Positions 17,811-26,446 of a stretch of DNA of 64,000 nt are shown piece after piece (position 1 is the first letter of the stretch; each line of letters opens with the position of its first letter). Below the pieces are notes generated by a model. It did no database searches, was not told where the DNA came from, and saw only the letters and a program-made list of their open reading frames with translations. The DNA lies in the NCBI RefSeq assembly GCF_014873495.1, contig NZ_JADBGF010000001.1, positions 3,286,001-3,350,000 of the forward strand. Direction: 5' to 3'. The translations under genes were made by a program, and so were the position numbers. The DNA comes from Streptomyces stelliscabiei (GTDB taxonomy: Bacteria > Actinomycetota > Actinomycetes > Streptomycetales > Streptomycetaceae).

Positions 17811-18482
17811 ATGAGCGAGTCGCGGACCTGGGACGACGTCGACGCCTACTTCACCACCCACCTCGCCCCGAACGACGAGGCCCTGGAGGCGGCGCTGCGC
17901 GACAACGAGGCGGCCGGGCTCCCGGCCATCGACGTCGCCGCCAACCAGGGCAAGTTCCTTCATCTCCTGGCGCGGATCCAGGGTGCCCGCCGCATCCTGG
18001 AGATCGGCACCCTCGGCGGCTACAGCACCATCTGGCTGGCTCGGGCGCTGCCCGCCGACGGCCGGCTGATCTCCCTGGAGTACAGCGCCCGGCACGCGGA
18101 GGTCGCCTGCCGCAACATCGCGCGCGCCGGACTGGAGGGCATCGTCGAGGTACGGGTCGGCCCCGCCCTGGAGTCGCTGCCCAAGCTGACCGACGAGAAC
18201 CCCGAGCCGTTCGACCTGGTCTTCGTCGACGCGGACAAGGCCAACAACCCGCACTACGTCGAGTGGGCCCTGCGCCTCACCCGGGCCGGCAGCGTCATCG
18301 TCGTCGACAACGTCGTACGCGGCGGCCGGGTCACCGACGCCGACAGCTCCGAGCCGGACGTGCGCGGCACCCGGGCCGCCATCGAACTCATCGCCACGCA
18401 CCCGAAGTTGAGCGGCACGGCGATCCAGACGGTGGGCAGCAAGGGGTACGACGGGTTCGCGCTGGCCCGGGTGCTGGACTGA
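17811..18482 (+). CDS. O-methyltransferase (class I, metal-dependent, CCoAOMT-like)
   Basis: A 223-residue SAM-dependent methyltransferase. SAM-binding motif I is ILEIGTLGGYSTIWLA (about residues 63-78). Metal ligands are expected from FVDADKANN (Asp near 145) and VVDNVV. This is the small caffeoyl-CoA/catechol O-methyltransferase-like family, usual length 210-230. Its substrate in Streptomyces is generally unknown and may be a catechol. ATG start with GGGAGG about 8 bases upstream. It is monocistronic, with a 19-bp palindrome upstream that suggests small-molecule control. Confidence 0.87.
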   Translation: MSESRTWDDVDAYFTTHLAPNDEALEAALRDNEAAGLPAIDVAANQGKFLHLLARIQGARRILEIGTLGGYSTIWLARALPADGRLISLEYSARHAEVACRNIARAGLEGIVEVRVGPALESLPKLTDENPEPFDLVFVDADKANNPHYVEWALRLTRAGSVIVVDNVVRGGRVTDADSSEPDVRGTRAAIELIATHPKLSGTAIQTVGSKGYDGFALARVLD

Positions 18483-18499
18483 CCTCCCCGGGGTCCCCG

Positions 18500-18895
18500 T
18501 CAGGCCTCGTGGTAGAAGCCCACGTTGACGCTGCGGGGGCCCGTGCGGTCGTAGATGACGAGTTCGCCGGAGCTGCCGTGCGGGAGCTTCGCGGTACCGC
18601 CGTACGGGAGCGGCGAGGGCTGGTGGCCGAGCAGGGTCAGCCGCACCTCGGAGGAGGGGTCGGCGTGCGAGCCCCGCAGCCAGGTGACCTGCCAACTCCC
18701 GTCGGGGGCGCACAGGAACTCCAGGTGCACGCGGGAGACGAAGAGCCAGTCGTCGGGTGTCGCGAGCCGGCACACCGCCCGATCGCGGCCCACCCGGAGC
18801 ACGCCGCCCGGCTCGCTGGGCGCGTCGGCCATCTGCATGCCGGCCGTCGCCCCGGCGTCCGCCTCGGAGACCGAGGCCATGGTGAGTTCGAGCAC
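18500..18895 (-). CDS. Small FHA-like domain protein
   Basis: A 131-residue protein. LRVGRDRAVCRL followed ~10 residues later by VSRVHLEF matches the GR...SRxH core of forkhead-associated domains, and later beta-rich segments (GELVIYDRTG) complete a single FHA-sized fold. FHA domains bind phosphothreonine, so it may read Ser/Thr kinase signalling. No signal peptide. GTG start at 18895 with AGGAG 6 bases upstream; ATG 18880 is an alternative. It is divergent from the DUF1992 gene and converges on the methyltransferase gene with a 17-base gap. FHA assignment is by eye and moderately sure. Confidence 0.65.
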   Translation of the reverse strand: MLELTMASVSEADAGATAGMQMADAPSEPGGVLRVGRDRAVCRLATPDDWLFVSRVHLEFLCAPDGSWQVTWLRGSHADPSSEVRLTLLGHQPSPLPYGGTAKLPHGSSGELVIYDRTGPRSVNVGFYHEA

Positions 18896-19013
18896 GTACC
18901 GCTCCTAACGGGTCAAACTCCGATTGTCGCTGCGCACGGCGCGTTTGCGGTGCCGCCGCCGCATGATAATTCGCCGGATCGTCCTGCTGTGCGGGCTCCG
19001 GCACAATGGACGC

Positions 19014-19448
19014 ATGACCGAGCGCAAGCCCCCCGGTGTCAGCTTCGAGTCCTTCGTCGACAAACAGATCCGCGACGCGGAGGCGCGCGGCGACTTCACG
19101 ACCCTCCCCGGCGCCGGCCGCCCCCTGCCGGACGACAACACCACCTACGACGAACTCTGGTGGATCAAGCGGAAGATGGCCCGCGAGGGCCTCTCCGTCC
19201 TGCCCCCGACCCTGGCCCTGCGCAAGGAGGCGGAGGACGCCCTCACGACGGCCGCCGACGCCCCTTCCGAACACGCCGTCCGCAAGATCATCACCGAGAT
19301 CAACACCAAGATCCGCGACATGATGTTCAAACCGCCCCCGGGCCCACCACTCGGCCTGAAGCCGTACGACGTGGAAGAGGTGGTACGGCAGTGGCGGGCG
19401 GGACGGGAGCGGCGCGAGGGGCGTGACCCGGCGAACGCCGGTGAGTGA
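19014..19448 (+). CDS. DUF1992 (DnaJ-C28-like) protein
   Basis: A 144-residue soluble protein. The N-terminal signature (FVDKQIRDAEARGDF, then LPGAGRPLP) is the hallmark of DUF1992, a conserved family also found in the eukaryotic DNAJC28 protein. The rest is helical and charged. Its molecular function is unknown. Start at ATG 19014 chosen because the DUF1992 homology begins there; only a weak GGA lies upstream, so the transcript may have a very short leader. Followed by a strong terminator. Confidence 0.82.
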   Translation: MTERKPPGVSFESFVDKQIRDAEARGDFTTLPGAGRPLPDDNTTYDELWWIKRKMAREGLSVLPPTLALRKEAEDALTTAADAPSEHAVRKIITEINTKIRDMMFKPPPGPPLGLKPYDVEEVVRQWRAGRERREGRDPANAGE

Positions 19449-19472
19449 GGTCCCGGCACCCGCCCACGCAGA

Positions 19473-19508
19473 AGGCCGCGCCCCGGTGCACGAACCGGGG
19501 CGCGGCCT
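19473..19508. terminator. Bidirectional terminator
   Basis: A 15-bp perfect stem (19473-19487 with 19494-19508) with a 6-base loop, between the convergent DUF1992 gene and the unknown gene at 19530. Confidence 0.8.
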
Positions 19509-19529
19509 CGTCTGTCGCTGTCCGCGGTG

Positions 19530-20114
19530 TTACAGCCGCAGCAGCCGTTCGGTCAGCTCCCGGTAGTCGCGCAGGGCGAGGCGGAGCTGTTCGGTGTCGG
19601 TGGAGCCGTGGCCTGCCGCCGTGGTCTCCCAGGAGGTGCGCAGGGTGCGGCGGCGCTGGGTCATCGCGTCGGTGAAGCGGGCGGTGACCTCTTCGAGGAC
19701 CTGGTCGGCCTCCTCGACGGCGGACCGGGGCTCGTCGACGAACCCGCCGACCGCGTGCTGCAGCCGCGTCGTCAGCTTGTCGGTCTCGTCGTGGGGCAGG
19801 AGATCGGCGCCCCCGGAGCGGGAGCCGCCGGGGGTGGTGCCCCTGGTGCGGTCCTCGCCGCGGTCCCGGCCGGGCTCGTCTTCGGCGCCCAGCGTCCGGC
19901 CGACACGGTCGTCGGTGCGGCCCTTGGTGGTGTCGTGCCCCGCGACGAGCGGGGCCCCGGTACCCGTGCCGGCCGCAGCGCCGGTCGCGTCGGCCGTCCG
20001 CGTGCCCGGCGCGATCCCGTTGCCCCGGACCCCGTCACGCCTCGGGTCCGTGCCCGGTGTCTCGCGCGTGCCGCGTTCCCGGATGCCGTCGCCCCTGGTC
20101 ATGTCGTCAGTCAT
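19530..20114 (-). CDS. Unknown soluble protein with FVDxPRxAVxEAD motif
   Basis: A 194-residue protein, second gene of a two-gene operon. Residues 1-105 are highly charged, Gly/Thr/Asp/Arg-rich and probably disordered. Residues ~110-194 are helical and contain FVDEPRSAVEEADQVLEEVT, also seen in variant form in the upstream partner. Ends in a Leu/Arg helix (YRELTERLLRL). Start at ATG 20114, whose GAGG ribosome site overlaps the stop of the upstream gene. I do not recognise the function. Confidence 0.72.
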   Translation of the reverse strand: MTDDMTRGDGIRERGTRETPGTDPRRDGVRGNGIAPGTRTADATGAAAGTGTGAPLVAGHDTTKGRTDDRVGRTLGAEDEPGRDRGEDRTRGTTPGGSRSGGADLLPHDETDKLTTRLQHAVGGFVDEPRSAVEEADQVLEEVTARFTDAMTQRRRTLRTSWETTAAGHGSTDTEQLRLALRDYRELTERLLRL

Positions 20115-20119
20115 CGTCC

Positions 20120-20878
20120 TCAACTCCCCTTCGCGTGGCGCCTGGTGAGCGCCCATGGCAGATGGGACCGGTGGTGGCCGTCACCGGCCGCTCCGTCGCG
20201 CTCGTCGTGCCGCACCGTGCCGTCGTGGTGGGCCGGGTCCTGTCGCCCGGCGGTGTCGTGCCGGTCCGCGCGCGCGTCCCGGCGGCCCGGTGTCACCAGG
20301 TCCTCGAACAGGGCGCGGGCCTCGATCATGGCCTCGCGCATCTCCTCGGTACCGGTACCGGTACCGGGGCCGGCGCCGTCCACGGTGCCGGTACGGCCGT
20401 GGGCGCCGTCGCCGGTGGTGTGCGCCGCAAGGTGCACCCTGCGGTAGCCGTGCACATGGTGGGCGTGGTGGACGGACAGCGCCTCCACCTGGGTCTCGTA
20501 GTGGCCGCCGTCCGGGAAGCCGCGCGCCGCGGCCACCTCGGAGAGCAGCCGGTCGGCCTCGGCGACCGCCTCACGGGGCGAATCGACGAAGCGTTCCTGG
20601 GCTGCCGCCCAGCGGGACTCGTAGCGTTCGCGCTCCGCGCTCGGCAGCGCACGCTTCTCCATCGAGCCGTGCCGCTTCACCCGCTCCGCGAGCTCCCGGG
20701 CGGCGGCACGCTCGTCGCCGTCATGGCGGGTCACGGTCCGGTCGTACTCCGGTCCGAACCGCCGCTTCAGCGATCCGCCGCCACCCGTACCCGCACGGGC
20801 ACGCCCGGCCAGGACGGCCGCCACAACGACCACGACCGCCACGATCACGATCAAAGCGATGATCAAGCCTGTGGACAT
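20120..20878 (-). CDS. Unknown membrane-anchored protein with FVDxPRxAVxEAD motif
   Basis: A 252-residue protein starting with one hydrophobic helix (IIALIVIVAVVVVVAAVLAG, residues 5-24) and a short Gly linker, so it is tethered with the bulk in the cytoplasm. A charged helical region (LKRRFGPEYDRTVTRH) leads to FVDSPREAVAEADRLLSEV, a motif shared with the downstream gene. A His/Tyr segment (HHAHHVHGYRRVH) and a low-complexity acidic/His tail follow. Five bases separate its stop from the next start. Function is unknown. The conserved FGPEYDR and FVDxPR blocks suggest a defined, actinobacterial-specific domain. Confidence 0.72.
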   Translation of the reverse strand: MSTGLIIALIVIVAVVVVVAAVLAGRARAGTGGGGSLKRRFGPEYDRTVTRHDGDERAAARELAERVKRHGSMEKRALPSAERERYESRWAAAQERFVDSPREAVAEADRLLSEVAAARGFPDGGHYETQVEALSVHHAHHVHGYRRVHLAAHTTGDGAHGRTGTVDGAGPGTGTGTEEMREAMIEARALFEDLVTPGRRDARADRHDTAGRQDPAHHDGTVRHDERDGAAGDGHHRSHLPWALTRRHAKGS

Positions 20879-21028
20879 GAATGCCTTCCAGAGTCCTCGG
20901 CCCGGGCGTCTCGCCCCATCGGGCCGTTTCGGACCGGGTTGCCCGAACCCGGTCGTTCAAACGGCAAGCGCGTGGGAGGCGGACAACGGCGTAAATCGTT
21001 TGCGGGCCACCCGCCCCCGCTTCCGACA

Positions 21029-21589
21029 ATGACCGCCATGACCCACAGCGCCCCCGTTCCCCACCTCGCCCACCCCGCTCGCACCGTCCCCACGCCGCCC
21101 GGCTGGTCCGTGGCCGAGGAGCCCTACGACTCCCCCGTGGCCGCCGCGCTCTGGCGGGCGTACTACACCGAGGTCAGCGACCGCTGGTACCTGCTGCACG
21201 AGGGGCACGCCACCGACCCGGACGAGCTGGAGCGGGAGATCGCGGCGGACGCCGGGGAGTATCTGGCGCCGCCGGGCGGGCTGCTGCTGGTGGCGCGCTA
21301 CCGGGGCGAGCCGGCCGGGACGGCGGGGGTGCGGCTGACGGACACCGCGACGGCCGAACTGAAGCGGGTCTTCCTGCTGCCGCAGGCGCGCGGCAGGGGC
21401 GGTGCCGCGCTCCTCGTGAACGCGGCCGAGGACGCGGCCCGCGCACTCGGCGCCGAGCGGATCGTCCTCGACACCCGCGGCGACCTGGTCGAGGCCCGCG
21501 CGCTGTACGCCCGGCTGGGTTACGAGGAGAGCGCCCCGCACAACGACCAGGCGTACGCGGAGCACTGGTTCACGAAGACACTGACGTAG
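21029..21589 (+). CDS. GNAT family N-acetyltransferase
   Basis: A protein of about 186 residues. Acetyl-CoA-binding motif A is LKRVFLLPQARGRGGAALL (QxxGxGG loop), followed by the helix AAEDAARALGAERIVLDT and YARLGYEE, the usual GNAT C-terminal motif B. Two in-frame ATGs (21029 and 21038) are possible and neither has a good ribosome site, so the start is uncertain by three residues. Its last 20 bases overlap the end of the convergent exporter gene. Substrate is unknown. Confidence 0.85.
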   Translation: MTAMTHSAPVPHLAHPARTVPTPPGWSVAEEPYDSPVAAALWRAYYTEVSDRWYLLHEGHATDPDELEREIAADAGEYLAPPGGLLLVARYRGEPAGTAGVRLTDTATAELKRVFLLPQARGRGGAALLVNAAEDAARALGAERIVLDTRGDLVEARALYARLGYEESAPHNDQAYAEHWFTKTLT

Positions 21590-23816
21590 ACGTGGGGGCC
21601 GCGGGGGGCGGGGGTGGCGTGGGCGGCGTACCCGAGGCCGTCCCGCCCGACGGCCGTCGCGTGATCGCTCCGTCGTCGTGCGGGCGTTCCGCGTCCGAGC
21701 CGCACAGCTCGGCGTTGAGTTCCCCGACGAGACGGATGAGGTCGGTGGGGCGGTCGGGCCCCCACCAGTCGCCGAGGAGTTCCGTGAGGGAGTCCTCGCG
21801 GGCCTGGGCGAGCCGGTCGGCGGCCTCGTGGCCGGCGTCGGTGAGGACGAGGTCGATGCCGTCGCGGCGGGCGAGGCGGCGCTCCTCCACCTGCCGCGTC
21901 GCGGCCATGATCACATCGAGCGGCACGGTGCTGCGTTCCGCGAGCACGGCCGGTTCGGCCCAGCCGTACCGCCGGATCCGCAGCAGCAGCCAACTGCTGG
22001 CGGGCAACAGGTCGTAGCCGGCCCGTGCGGTGATCTTCCGGTAGACCTCACGGCGGCCCTCCCGCGACCCGAGCACCGACAGCGCCCGGCACACCTCGTC
22101 GTACGACGACCGCTCGACCGGGTTGCTGGCGAGCGTCTCCGTGGCGTCGGGCGCCGTCACGGAGGCCCGCAGCCGGTCCTCGCGCAGGAACCAGGCGAGG
22201 ACGAAGCCGAGCAGGGCGACCGGAGCCGCGTAGACGAACACGTCGGTGATGGAGGAGGCGTACGCGTCGAGGACGGAGGGGCGCAGCGAGGCCGGGAGCC
22301 GGCCGATCTCGCGCGGGTCGGCCTGCAGCCCGTCCACGCTCACGCCGGAGGGGAGCGCCGCCCCGTCGAGCGCGTCGGTGAGCTTGGCGCCGAGGTGTCC
22401 GGCGAAGACCGTGCCGAAGACGGCGACGCCGAACGAGGCGCCGATGGACCGGAAGAAGGTCGCGCCGGAGGTGGCGACGCCGAGATCCTCGTACGGGACG
22501 GCGTTCTGCACGACCAGGACGAGGACCTGCATGACGAGACCGAGCCCGAGCCCGAAGACGAAGAGGTACGCGCTCATCTCACCGGTGCCGCTGTCCGCGT
22601 CGAGCTGGTGCAGGAGCAGCAGGCCGAGCGTGGTGACGGCCGTGCCGGCGACGGGGAAGACCTTCCAGCGGCCCGTACGGCTGACGATCTGCCCGGAGAC
22701 CGTCGAGGACAGCAACAGCCCGAACACCATCGGCAGCATGTGCACACCCGACATGGTCGGTGACACGCCCTTGACGACCTGGAGGAACGTCGGCAGATAG
22801 GTCATCGCGCCGAACATCGCGAAGCCGACGACGAAGCTGATCACGGCGGAGAGGGTGAAGGTGCGGACGCGGAACAGTTTGAGGGGCAGGACGGGTTCGG
22901 CGGCCCGCCGCTCGACGGTCACGAAGACGACGACGAGCAGGACGGCCAGGACGGAGAGGCCGATGATCTGCGGTGAGTCCCAGTCCCAGGTGGTGCCGCC
23001 GAGGGAGGCGACCAGGACCAGACAGGTGGCCACGGAGGCGATGAGGAAGGTGCCGAGGTAGTCGATGACATGCCGTTCGGCCCGGCGCGGGATGCGCAGC
23101 GCGGCGGCGATGACGAGCAACGCCACCGCTCCGACGGGCAGGTTGACATAGAACACCCAACGCCAGCTCAGATGCTCGGTGAACAGCCCGCCGAGCAGCG
23201 GCCCGAGCACACTCGTCGCGCCGAAGACCGCGCCGAACAGCCCCTGGTAGCGCCCGCGTTCGCGGGGCGGGACGAGATCGCCGACGATCGCCATCGACAA
23301 CACCATCAGCCCGCCGCCGCCGAGCCCCTGCAGGGCCCGGAACCCGATCAGCTGCGGCATGTTCTGCGCCGCCCCGCACAGCGCCGACCCGATGAGAAAA
23401 ATCACGATCGCCGTCTGGAAGAGCCGCTTGCGGCCGTACTGGTCGCCGAGCTTGCCCCACAGCGGGGTAGCCGCCGTCGCGGCCAGCATGTACGCCGTGA
23501 CCACCCACGAGAGGTGCTCCAGCCCGCCCAGGTCGCTCACGATCGTGGGCAGCGCCGTCGACACGATCGTCTGGTCCAGCGCCGCCAGCAGCATGCCCAG
23601 CAGCAGGGCCCCGATGGAGACCATCACCCCGCCGGGCACCCCCTCGGCGACGGGAACGCCCTGGCCACGGGGGCCGGGCGGGGGCGCGCCCCCGGCGGCG
23701 CGGCCGGTGTCGCCGGTGCCGTCACCGGTGCTCGCGGTGCCGGCACGCGCGTCGGCGGCGGCGTTCGCGTGCTCGTCGCCGCCGTCGGCGGGGGCGTGGC
23801 TGGTGTCGTCGGTCAT
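21570..23816 (-). CDS. MFS drug exporter (DHA2, EmrB/QacA type) with C-terminal winged-helix-like extension
   Basis: A 748-residue protein. After a ~60-residue Ala/Gly/Asp-rich N-terminal arm it has 14 predicted membrane helices with LDQTIVSTALPTIV, the DHA2 signature in helix 1, and WRWVFYVNLPVG before helix 6. A normal member ends near residue 580. Here about 150 further residues follow, containing helix-rich text with EVYRKITARAGYDLLPASSW and LVLTDAGHEAADRLAQ, which resembles a MarR-type winged helix. Start at ATG 23816 with GGGAGGT 6 bases upstream. Role: proton-driven export of drugs or metabolites. The extension may sense substrate or act as a regulator; that is inference. Confidence 0.85.
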   Translation of the reverse strand: MTDDTSHAPADGGDEHANAAADARAGTASTGDGTGDTGRAAGGAPPPGPRGQGVPVAEGVPGGVMVSIGALLLGMLLAALDQTIVSTALPTIVSDLGGLEHLSWVVTAYMLAATAATPLWGKLGDQYGRKRLFQTAIVIFLIGSALCGAAQNMPQLIGFRALQGLGGGGLMVLSMAIVGDLVPPRERGRYQGLFGAVFGATSVLGPLLGGLFTEHLSWRWVFYVNLPVGAVALLVIAAALRIPRRAERHVIDYLGTFLIASVATCLVLVASLGGTTWDWDSPQIIGLSVLAVLLVVVFVTVERRAAEPVLPLKLFRVRTFTLSAVISFVVGFAMFGAMTYLPTFLQVVKGVSPTMSGVHMLPMVFGLLLSSTVSGQIVSRTGRWKVFPVAGTAVTTLGLLLLHQLDADSGTGEMSAYLFVFGLGLGLVMQVLVLVVQNAVPYEDLGVATSGATFFRSIGASFGVAVFGTVFAGHLGAKLTDALDGAALPSGVSVDGLQADPREIGRLPASLRPSVLDAYASSITDVFVYAAPVALLGFVLAWFLREDRLRASVTAPDATETLASNPVERSSYDEVCRALSVLGSREGRREVYRKITARAGYDLLPASSWLLLRIRRYGWAEPAVLAERSTVPLDVIMAATRQVEERRLARRDGIDLVLTDAGHEAADRLAQAREDSLTELLGDWWGPDRPTDLIRLVGELNAELCGSDAERPHDDGAITRRPSGGTASGTPPTPPPPPAAPTSTSVSS

Positions 23817-24025
23817 GCAGACCTCCCGTGGGGCCGAGGGTCTCCCACAGCGTGCTCGTACAACGTCCTTGGGTTTCCTCTTCCTCCATGTCCATTCCAT
23901 CGTGGTCGGTGTGACCGGTTATGGCCTGTCGAGCTGTTCCGGAACCCTTGATTCCAAGGGCAACTGGGAGATTCTGTGTCGGCCATTTGCTTAAACTCTG
24001 GAGTCTTCACGGGGAGGAACGACAC

Positions 24026-25282
24026 GTGAGTGAACCGACCAGTCACATATGCCCGGAATGCTCCACCCCCCGGGCCTCGGACGGCACGCCGTCCTGCGCG
24101 TGCGGCCGCCGCGCGTCCGAGGCCCTGCTCGAAACCCGTACGGCCGAGGCGGCGGCCGCGGAGGACTTCGACCCCCTCCGGATTCGCCCGTACGTGGAAC
24201 TGGGCGAGGAACGCGACGGACACGACGGGCGCGACGGTTCGGCCGTCGCGGCGGGTGACGGACGGGGACCCGACCGGACGTCGACGATCGCCATGCCGAT
24301 GACCACGGCGGCGACAGCGGCCACGACGACGGCGACAACGGCTCCCGGGCCGGACCCGACGGACACACGGGCGTTCGGCCGACAGGGTGAGGGCGCGGGC
24401 GGGGCGGGATTCGACGTGTGGGGCACGTCGAGTACAGCTGGTACGTCCGGTGCGCCAGGTGCGGCGGGTACACAGGGTGCGGCGGGTGCGGCGGGTGCGC
24501 CGGGTACACGGGGTGCGTCGCACTCCGCCGCTTCGACCCGGGCACTGTTCCCGGCACCGCCGTCGCAGCCATCGACGCGGGCCTCCTCGCCGGACGCCGC
24601 CGCGGGGCACCCCGTACGTCGTCGGCGACGCCGCCGGGCGGGGATCGCCGTCGTCCTGGCCGGTACCGCCGCCGCGGGGGTGATGGCCGCCGCCGGGTTC
24701 GCGAGCGGACTGTTCTCGTACAGCGCCCCGGAACGCGACCGCGCGCTGCCGGACGACCTGCGGGCGAGCGCCCCGGACGCGTCGCCGGACGGGGAGGCGT
24801 CACCGGCGGGGCCGTCCGGGGAGGGCGGGGGCGGGGCGCCCGCACCGGCGCCGGGTGGTGGCGCGGGTAAGGCGACGACCCCGAGCCCCACGCGGAGCCC
24901 GTCCCCTTCGCCCTCGGCGTCGGAGGCGTCCGGCTCGCCGTCGCCGTCGGTCTCGGCCGACCCCACGCAGAGCGGCTCGCCCAGCGCCGGCGCCTCCACC
25001 GGCTCGTCGGCCACCGGCTCGGACGGGTCGAAGGACAGCCGCATCGTCGCGCCCAAGACGCTCCGCCCGGGTGACGACGACCCCGAGGTCAGCGAACTCC
25101 AGCTGCGACTGCGTCAGTTGGGCCTCTACACCGGTGACATCGACGAGAACTACGACGATCAGGTCGAACAGGCCGTCCTCTTCTACCAGAGCAGCCGCGG
25201 CATCACGAAGGACCAGGACGAGCCGGGCGTCTACGGCCTGGTGACCCGGGAGCGGCTGGAGTCCGAGACGAAGCAGCCGTGA
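24026..25282 (+). CDS. Peptidoglycan-binding membrane protein with zinc-ribbon-like N-terminus
   Basis: A 418-residue protein. Residues 1-30 have CPECSTPRASDGTPSCACG, a possible zinc ribbon. An acidic, low-complexity cytoplasmic region follows, including eight consecutive Gly-X-Y triplets (bases 24440-24513). One membrane helix (about residues 210-235, IAVVLAGTAAAGVMAAAGF) leads to a long Ser/Pro/Gly extracytoplasmic linker. The C-terminal ~70 residues are a PG_binding_1 domain (DDDPEVSELQLRLRQLGLYT). GTG start with GGGGAGGAA 6 bases upstream. It probably tethers the membrane to peptidoglycan. An adjacent partner is not visible. Confidence 0.83.
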   Translation: MSEPTSHICPECSTPRASDGTPSCACGRRASEALLETRTAEAAAAEDFDPLRIRPYVELGEERDGHDGRDGSAVAAGDGRGPDRTSTIAMPMTTAATAATTTATTAPGPDPTDTRAFGRQGEGAGGAGFDVWGTSSTAGTSGAPGAAGTQGAAGAAGAPGTRGASHSAASTRALFPAPPSQPSTRASSPDAAAGHPVRRRRRRRAGIAVVLAGTAAAGVMAAAGFASGLFSYSAPERDRALPDDLRASAPDASPDGEASPAGPSGEGGGGAPAPAPGGGAGKATTPSPTRSPSPSPSASEASGSPSPSVSADPTQSGSPSAGASTGSSATGSDGSKDSRIVAPKTLRPGDDDPEVSELQLRLRQLGLYTGDIDENYDDQVEQAVLFYQSSRGITKDQDEPGVYGLVTRERLESETKQP

Positions 25283-25399
25283 CCGACGGGGCGGCGCGGA
25301 GCCCGGGAGCGACGGGGCCGACGGGGGCCGTGCACGATCGACGGGGCGGCGCGGGGGTCGGCCGACGTCCCCTCGTCGTGGGTGATGCAGGATGAGGAC

Positions 25400-25720
25400 A
25401 TGAGCATCGTCAAGATCAATGTCCTCACTGTTCCGGCGGAGCAGCGCGAGGTGCTGGAGAAGCGGTTCGCCTCCCGCGCCGGAGTGGTCGAGAACTCCGA
25501 CGGCTTCGAGTGGTTCGAGCTGCTGCGTCCCGTCGACGGCACCGACAACTACCTCGTCTACACCCGCTGGCGCGACGAGGCCGCCTTCCAGGCGTGGATG
25601 GACGGCCCCATGAAGCAGGCCCACCAGGGCGGCGGCGACCGCCCCCGGCCGGCCGCCTCCGACTCGTCCGTCTGGACGTTCGAGGTCATCCAGCAGACGG
25701 GCGCGAAGACCGCTTCCTGA
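25400..25720 (+). CDS. Antibiotic biosynthesis monooxygenase (ABM) family protein
   Basis: A 106-residue dimeric alpha/beta-barrel-type protein. The pattern VKINVLTVPAEQREVLEKRF, then GFEWFELLRPVDGTDNYLVYTRW and AFQAWMDG, is typical of ABM-domain proteins, which include haem-degrading (IsdG-like) and quinone-forming enzymes. The reaction is not clear from the sequence. An IsdG-like Asn-Trp-His set is not obvious, so haem degradation is uncertain. Start at ATG 25400 with AGGATGAGG just upstream. Monocistronic, followed by a hairpin. Confidence 0.82.
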   Translation: MSIVKINVLTVPAEQREVLEKRFASRAGVVENSDGFEWFELLRPVDGTDNYLVYTRWRDEAAFQAWMDGPMKQAHQGGGDRPRPAASDSSVWTFEVIQQTGAKTAS

Positions 25721-25819
25721 CGGACACCGTCACCGGTACCACCAGCACTCCCCACACCCACCCCCTCGCCCCCGTCCGACGGCTGCGCAAGCGCCGCCGG
25801 GCGGGGGCGAGCCGGTCCC

Positions 25820-25851
25820 GCCGAGTACCCACCTTTTTGTGGGTACTTGGC
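25820..25851. terminator. Hairpin with CTTTTT loop
   Basis: A 13-bp stem (one G-U pair) between 25820-25832 and 25839-25851. The loop itself is CTTTTT. It probably ends the ABM transcript 100 bases upstream, although no T-run follows the stem. Confidence 0.5.
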
Positions 25852-26008
25852 GAGCGGAGCCCGTCGGGCGACCCTTGTGGAGCAGGAGCGGCCGACAGGT
25901 CGCACGGCACGGACCAGGGGACCGAAGGCGAACGCGATGAACACGACGGCGACGGCGATCACAACGATGAGGCAACGACGATGCCGACGATGACGACGGC
26001 GTGAGGCG

Positions 26009-26377
26009 TCACGAAGCCGGGCGGCACACGGTCTCGTCCTCGACCCCCGTGAGGGTCTCCAGGCGCCGGTGCCCCCAGTCCGACAACGGCCCCAGCGCCT
26101 CGGAGAGTTCACGGCCGAACGGGGTCAGGCTGTACACGGTCTTCAGCGGCAGCACGTCGTGCACCTCCCGGTGCACGAGCCCGTCGGCCTCCATCTCCCG
26201 GAGTGCCTGAGTCAGCACCTTCTCGCTGAGGCCCGGCAGTATCCGGCGCAGTTCACCCGGGCGGTGCGGGCCGGACTCCATCAGCCAGAGCAGCGACGTC
26301 TTCCACTTGCCCTCGATCACGGCGATCGCCGCGGTCACCCCGCAGACATTCGGGTCCTGGGCACGTTTGCGCGACAT
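26009..26377 (-). CDS. HxlR family transcriptional regulator
   Basis: A 122-residue winged-helix regulator. VIEGKWKTSLLWLMESGPHR, then ELRRILPGLSEKVLTQALREM and the wing YSLTPFGREL are diagnostic of HxlR/HypR proteins. A single N-terminal cysteine (Cys12 in PNVCGV) sits where redox- or aldehyde-sensing HxlR members have their reactive Cys. Start at ATG 26377 with GGGGGAG 5-6 bases upstream. The 69-base intergenic region to the divergent oxidoreductase almost certainly holds its operator. Confidence 0.9.
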   Translation of the reverse strand: MSRKRAQDPNVCGVTAAIAVIEGKWKTSLLWLMESGPHRPGELRRILPGLSEKVLTQALREMEADGLVHREVHDVLPLKTVYSLTPFGRELSEALGPLSDWGHRRLETLTGVEDETVCRPAS

Positions 26378-26446
26378 TCTCGCTCCCCCTCGCCCCGTTC
26401 GTGGCGAATCGACAACCCACCTATTTTCCACAGGAGTTACCGAGTC

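Noticed and set aside
25853..26000. Small membrane peptide on the minus strand (CLIVVIAVAVVFIAFAF-like)
   Set aside because: The hydrophobic run is tempting, but there is no convincing start, ribosome site or conserved shape.
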